A DNA stretch of 31,263 bases, taken from JAOTWJ01 sp036398175 (GTDB lineage Bacteria; Gemmatimonadota; Gemmatimonadetes; Gemmatimonadales; GWC2-71-9). The notes under the pieces were generated by a model that ran no database searches, was not told where the DNA came from, and was given only the letters and a program-made list of their open reading frames with translations. Shown piece after piece: positions 29,116-31,263 of this stretch (its first letter is position 1; each line of letters starts with the position of its first letter). Location: positions 1 to 31,263 of the forward strand of contig DASWHL010000126.1 in assembly GCA_036398175.1 (NCBI GenBank), in the 5' to 3' direction. Both the position numbers and the translations under genes were made by a program.

Positions 29116-29298
29116 ATGGACACTGGACCGCAGGACTTCGACCTCGTGTTCGCGTTTCCCTGGAGTGGCGAGGAGCCGATGATGCGCGACGTCATGCACC
29201 GCTATGGCAACCGCGGTGCCCGCCTGCCCCTCTACGGCGCCTCGAAGGGCTGGAGATCTAAGACCCGCCCCGCAATCGCCGTACGACCAGGCTGGTGA
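29116..29298 (+). pseudogene. Decayed fragment of the methyltransferase 3' end
   Basis: From 29132 to 29259 the sequence matches 27071-27199. The open frame beginning at ATG 29116 reads QDFDLVFAFPWSGEEPMM and then RDVMHRYGNRGARLPLYGAS, in the same frame as the methyltransferase. It lacks the whole cofactor-binding part, so it cannot be an enzyme. The match ends inside the stop codon of the opposing skp-like gene. Confidence 0.78.
29132..29259 (+). repeat. Second copy of the duplicated methyltransferase segment
   Basis: Direct repeat of 27071-27199, about 2.06 kb away. Flanks before 29132 and after 29259 show no further similarity to the parent region that I can see. Confidence 0.85.
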
Positions 29299-29806
29299 GA
29301 TCCAGCGCCGGATCGGCCGCCATGACGTTGTTGCCGGGCGCGGCCAGGTCGAACACGAGGCCCAGGTTCCGCTCGGCGCGAATCCCGTCAACCACCGCCT
29401 GGATGCGCTCCTGGAGCGGCGACATCAACTCCCGTTGCCGTTGCTCGGCACGAACCTGCGCATCGGCGGTGCGCTGCTGGTACTGCCGATTCAACTGCTG
29501 GAGCTCGGTCTGCCGCTCCTGCCGCGCCGTAGGCGACAGGCCGATCGCCGACTGATCGAACGCGTTCAGCGCCGAATCCAGTCGCTGCGACAGGGCCTCG
29601 AGTTCCACCCGCATGCTCGCCACCTCGCCATTCCACGTGGACTCGGCCACGGCGAAGCCGGGGGTCTGCCGCAGAATCACCTGGGTGCTCACGTAGGCGA
29701 GGGTGGGGCCGCCCTGGAAAGCCGACGGAAGCGCGCCGAGCGTGACGGCGGCCAACACCGCGGCCGCGATGGGGCCGAGGGATCGCGTGATGCGTGCGGA
29801 AGCCAT
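29258..29806 (-). CDS. skp: OmpH/Skp-family periplasmic chaperone
   Basis: A 182-residue exported protein with a signal peptide (about 1-31). The Skp plan is clear: a first strand LAYVSTQVILRQTPGF, a long charged coiled coil at about 60-135 (SQRLDSALNAFDQSAIGLS, ELQQLNRQYQQRTADAQVR), and a closing strand segment RAERNLGLVFDLAAPG. Skp trimers carry unfolded outer-membrane proteins across the periplasm, so the cell should have a second membrane. Usual partners bamA, lpxD and fabZ are not adjacent. The stop TAG lies at the edge of the methyltransferase fragment, so the last residues may have been altered by that event. Confidence 0.85.
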   Translation of the reverse strand: MASARITRSLGPIAAAVLAAVTLGALPSAFQGGPTLAYVSTQVILRQTPGFAVAESTWNGEVASMRVELEALSQRLDSALNAFDQSAIGLSPTARQERQTELQQLNRQYQQRTADAQVRAEQRQRELMSPLQERIQAVVDGIRAERNLGLVFDLAAPGNNVMAADPALDLTSLVVRRLRGGS

Positions 29807-29935
29807 GTTCCTGGTCCTGAGAGGGTGGGCCGATGACAACTCGCGCTCTCGTACCCTTCCCCCCGAGGGAGGTGCCCCTCCCACGGACGGGGCGGGCGGT
29901 CCCGGACGCCGGGCGGCACCGGGGCGCGAAGCGCG

Positions 29936-31263
29936 TCAGCCGGTACCGCACTCGGTTGGGAGAGGGACATTCCGGGCGGCCCTGGCGGCACGCCGGTCGG
30001 ACCAGGTCCACGCGCGCCAGCCGGCGTCACGTTCCGCGGCGCGCTCCATGCGCGCCCGCAGCGCACAGCGCGCGTCCGAATCCAGGGCCGCCCACCGCCC
30101 GCTCAGCGCCGGGACCGCGTCGGCGCTGAGACGGCTCAGATAGGCCGCGTCCAGTGCCGCGCCGGTGGCGGCGCGGTTCAGGTTCACGCGTGCGACGACG
30201 GCATCGGGGTTCGCGGCATTGAGCCCACCGAGCAGCAGGAACCCCGCGGTCACGGCACCGGCGGCGAACCGTTCCAGGCGACCGCGCCACTCCGTCGCGA
30301 CGAACCACGCGAGGACCGCGCCCAGCCACAGCATGAACGCCGTCGCGTAGAACCGATCTTCCGTGAGGCCGTACATGTCCATGTAGAGCCGCATGCGCGC
30401 GAGGGCGGAGACCATCACCAGGCCCACCAGGATCGCGATCGCGGCGCCGAGGGCGCGGAAGCTCTCGAGCGACGCGCGCATCCGCCGGTCCACGAGGCGC
30501 TGGGCCACCAGCAAGACCGCGAGGGCCAGCGCCGACAGCGCCACCAGCTCGAAAAAGCCCCGGCGCGCGAACTCGGCGTACGTGATCCCGGTGAGCCGCA
30601 CGAACGTCTCGCCGCCGAAGAGGTAGCGGGTCTGCAACCCGATGAAAACCGCGAGTAGGAGCGTGAGCGCGGCGAGCGGGATGCCAAGCTCGATGGCGCC
30701 GAGGGTGCGTCGTGGGTCGGCGGCGACGCCAACCGGTTCGCTGGGGGCTCGGCCGATGCGCCACAGGCCTCCGGTGGCGAGCCACGCCGCGACGCCGAAG
30801 ATGACGAGATGTCGCACGACCGCGTCGAGGTTCCACGTGAACAGGGTCCGCACGAAGGCCTCCATGGCCGGATCCGCGGCGGCGAGGAGCGAGCCAAACA
30901 CCAGCACGACGGGCACGGCGAGCACCGCCCCCGTGGCGATGGCGGGAACCTGCCGGCGGGTGCGTCCGGCATGGGACCACGGCACCTCACCCAGGAGGCG
31001 CACCGGCCCGGCCGCGAGGTCGCCGGCCACGTCCAGCGCGCCCCGTCCGTAGTCCGCGAGGTGCGCGGACAGGAATGCGCCGCGAAGATGAACGGCAATC
31101 GCCACCGCCGCCGCGGCAATGGCTGCCGTGTCCCAGAGGCGAAGGAACGGGGATGTCCGCCACGCCAGGCATCCGGCAAAGAAGCCGACGGCCCCCAGCA
31201 GCATGGGGAGGGCGCCGGCCGGCCGGCCGGAACGCCTATACGTCAGCCACCCGGCAATGGCGA
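29936..31263 (-). CDS. DUF4173/DUF4153-like polytopic membrane protein, 5' end missing
   Basis: The frame is open to the right edge; 442 codons are visible and the ATG at 31204 is only a candidate. About ten membrane helices are followed by a 90-residue soluble tail. Marks of the DUF4173 group are VLVFGSLLAAADPAMEAFV, the LFGGETFVRLTGITYAEFARRGFFEL segment and LARMRLYMDMYGLTEDRFYA, seen here as consecutive pieces; the tail starts NPDAVVARVNLNRA. Function is unknown. It shares a broad family resemblance with the protein at the left edge but is clearly not its copy. Confidence 0.82.
   Translation of the reverse strand, partial: AIAGWLTYRRSGRPAGALPMLLGAVGFFAGCLAWRTSPFLRLWDTAAIAAAAVAIAVHLRGAFLSAHLADYGRGALDVAGDLAAGPVRLLGEVPWSHAGRTRRQVPAIATGAVLAVPVVLVFGSLLAAADPAMEAFVRTLFTWNLDAVVRHLVIFGVAAWLATGGLWRIGRAPSEPVGVAADPRRTLGAIELGIPLAALTLLLAVFIGLQTRYLFGGETFVRLTGITYAEFARRGFFELVALSALALAVLLVAQRLVDRRMRASLESFRALGAAIAILVGLVMVSALARMRLYMDMYGLTEDRFYATAFMLWLGAVLAWFVATEWRGRLERFAAGAVTAGFLLLGGLNAANPDAVVARVNLNRAATGAALDAAYLSRLSADAVPALSGRWAALDSDARCALRARMERAAERDAGWRAWTWSDRRAARAARNVPLPTECGTG

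Noticed and set aside
31209..31228. GGCCGG-type short run near the right edge as a repeat
   Set aside because: It lies within the open reading frame and is short enough to be a chance product of high GC content.

Overview
The window is a very GC-rich, densely packed bacterial chromosome segment of about 31 kb. It has no rRNA, tRNA, CRISPR array, phage gene or transposase that I could find. The gene set suggests Gemmatimonadota or a close neighbour such as Acidobacteriota: an orphan ADOP-type double permease, an S9 peptidase, a CHRD lipoprotein, a DUF2911 protein, a GT4 fusion coupled to GH130, and many exported proteins of unknown function. The assignment is inference from gene content and base composition; no marker gene is present.

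Layout. 1-5222: end of a DUF4153-like membrane protein, an exported beta-lactamase-fold hydrolase, a stress pair (ABM-fold protein and Hsp20) divergent from an HTH regulator, and a nucleotidyltransferase toxin-antitoxin pair with a leaderless, operator-overlapped promoter. 5350-12229: ADOP permease, a small retropepsin-like protease, a polytopic membrane protein with a C-terminal helix-hairpin-helix-like tail, and an S9 peptidase. A 105-110 bp copy of the protease gene's promoter and start lies just upstream of the S9 gene. 12238-13593: two small overlapping unknown genes and a cold-shock gene, transcribed away from each other from a region rich in nested palindromes, with a terminator-like hairpin in each leader. 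13630-16871: a GT4 fusion translationally coupled to a GH130 phosphorylase. 17066-19747: a DUF2779 (Cas4-like plus DEDD exonuclease) protein divergent from two overlapping exported-protein genes. 19817-23875: a frameshifted DUF2911 gene, a CHRD lipoprotein, a sulfite-dehydrogenase-like pair (molybdoenzyme plus cytochrome c), and an exported unknown. 24084-26513: a DsbB-like domain fused to a propeller-like domain, preceded by a 55-residue membrane protein missed by usual length cut-offs, and a VapBC pair. 26611-31263: a methyltransferase, a cyclase-family lipoprotein, two small lipoproteins, an OmpH/Skp protein and a DUF4173-like membrane protein running off the edge. A decayed copy of the methyltransferase 3' end abuts the skp stop codon.

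The most distinctive feature is a family of palindromic elements with at least seven whole or partial copies between 12.2 and 25.8 kb. A complete copy is 105 bp. Its arms are GTGGATCC-tipped inverted repeats, each containing a CCCGCT/AGCGGG hairpin. They enclose two further hairpins, GTCGCC/GGCGAC and GCCCGT/ACGGGC. One copy supplies the last ten codons and the stop of the cytochrome c gene, another abuts the stop codon of the DUF2779 gene, and two lie in tandem. It resembles REP/BIME or MITE elements, but I do not recognise this family and no mobilising enzyme is in the window.
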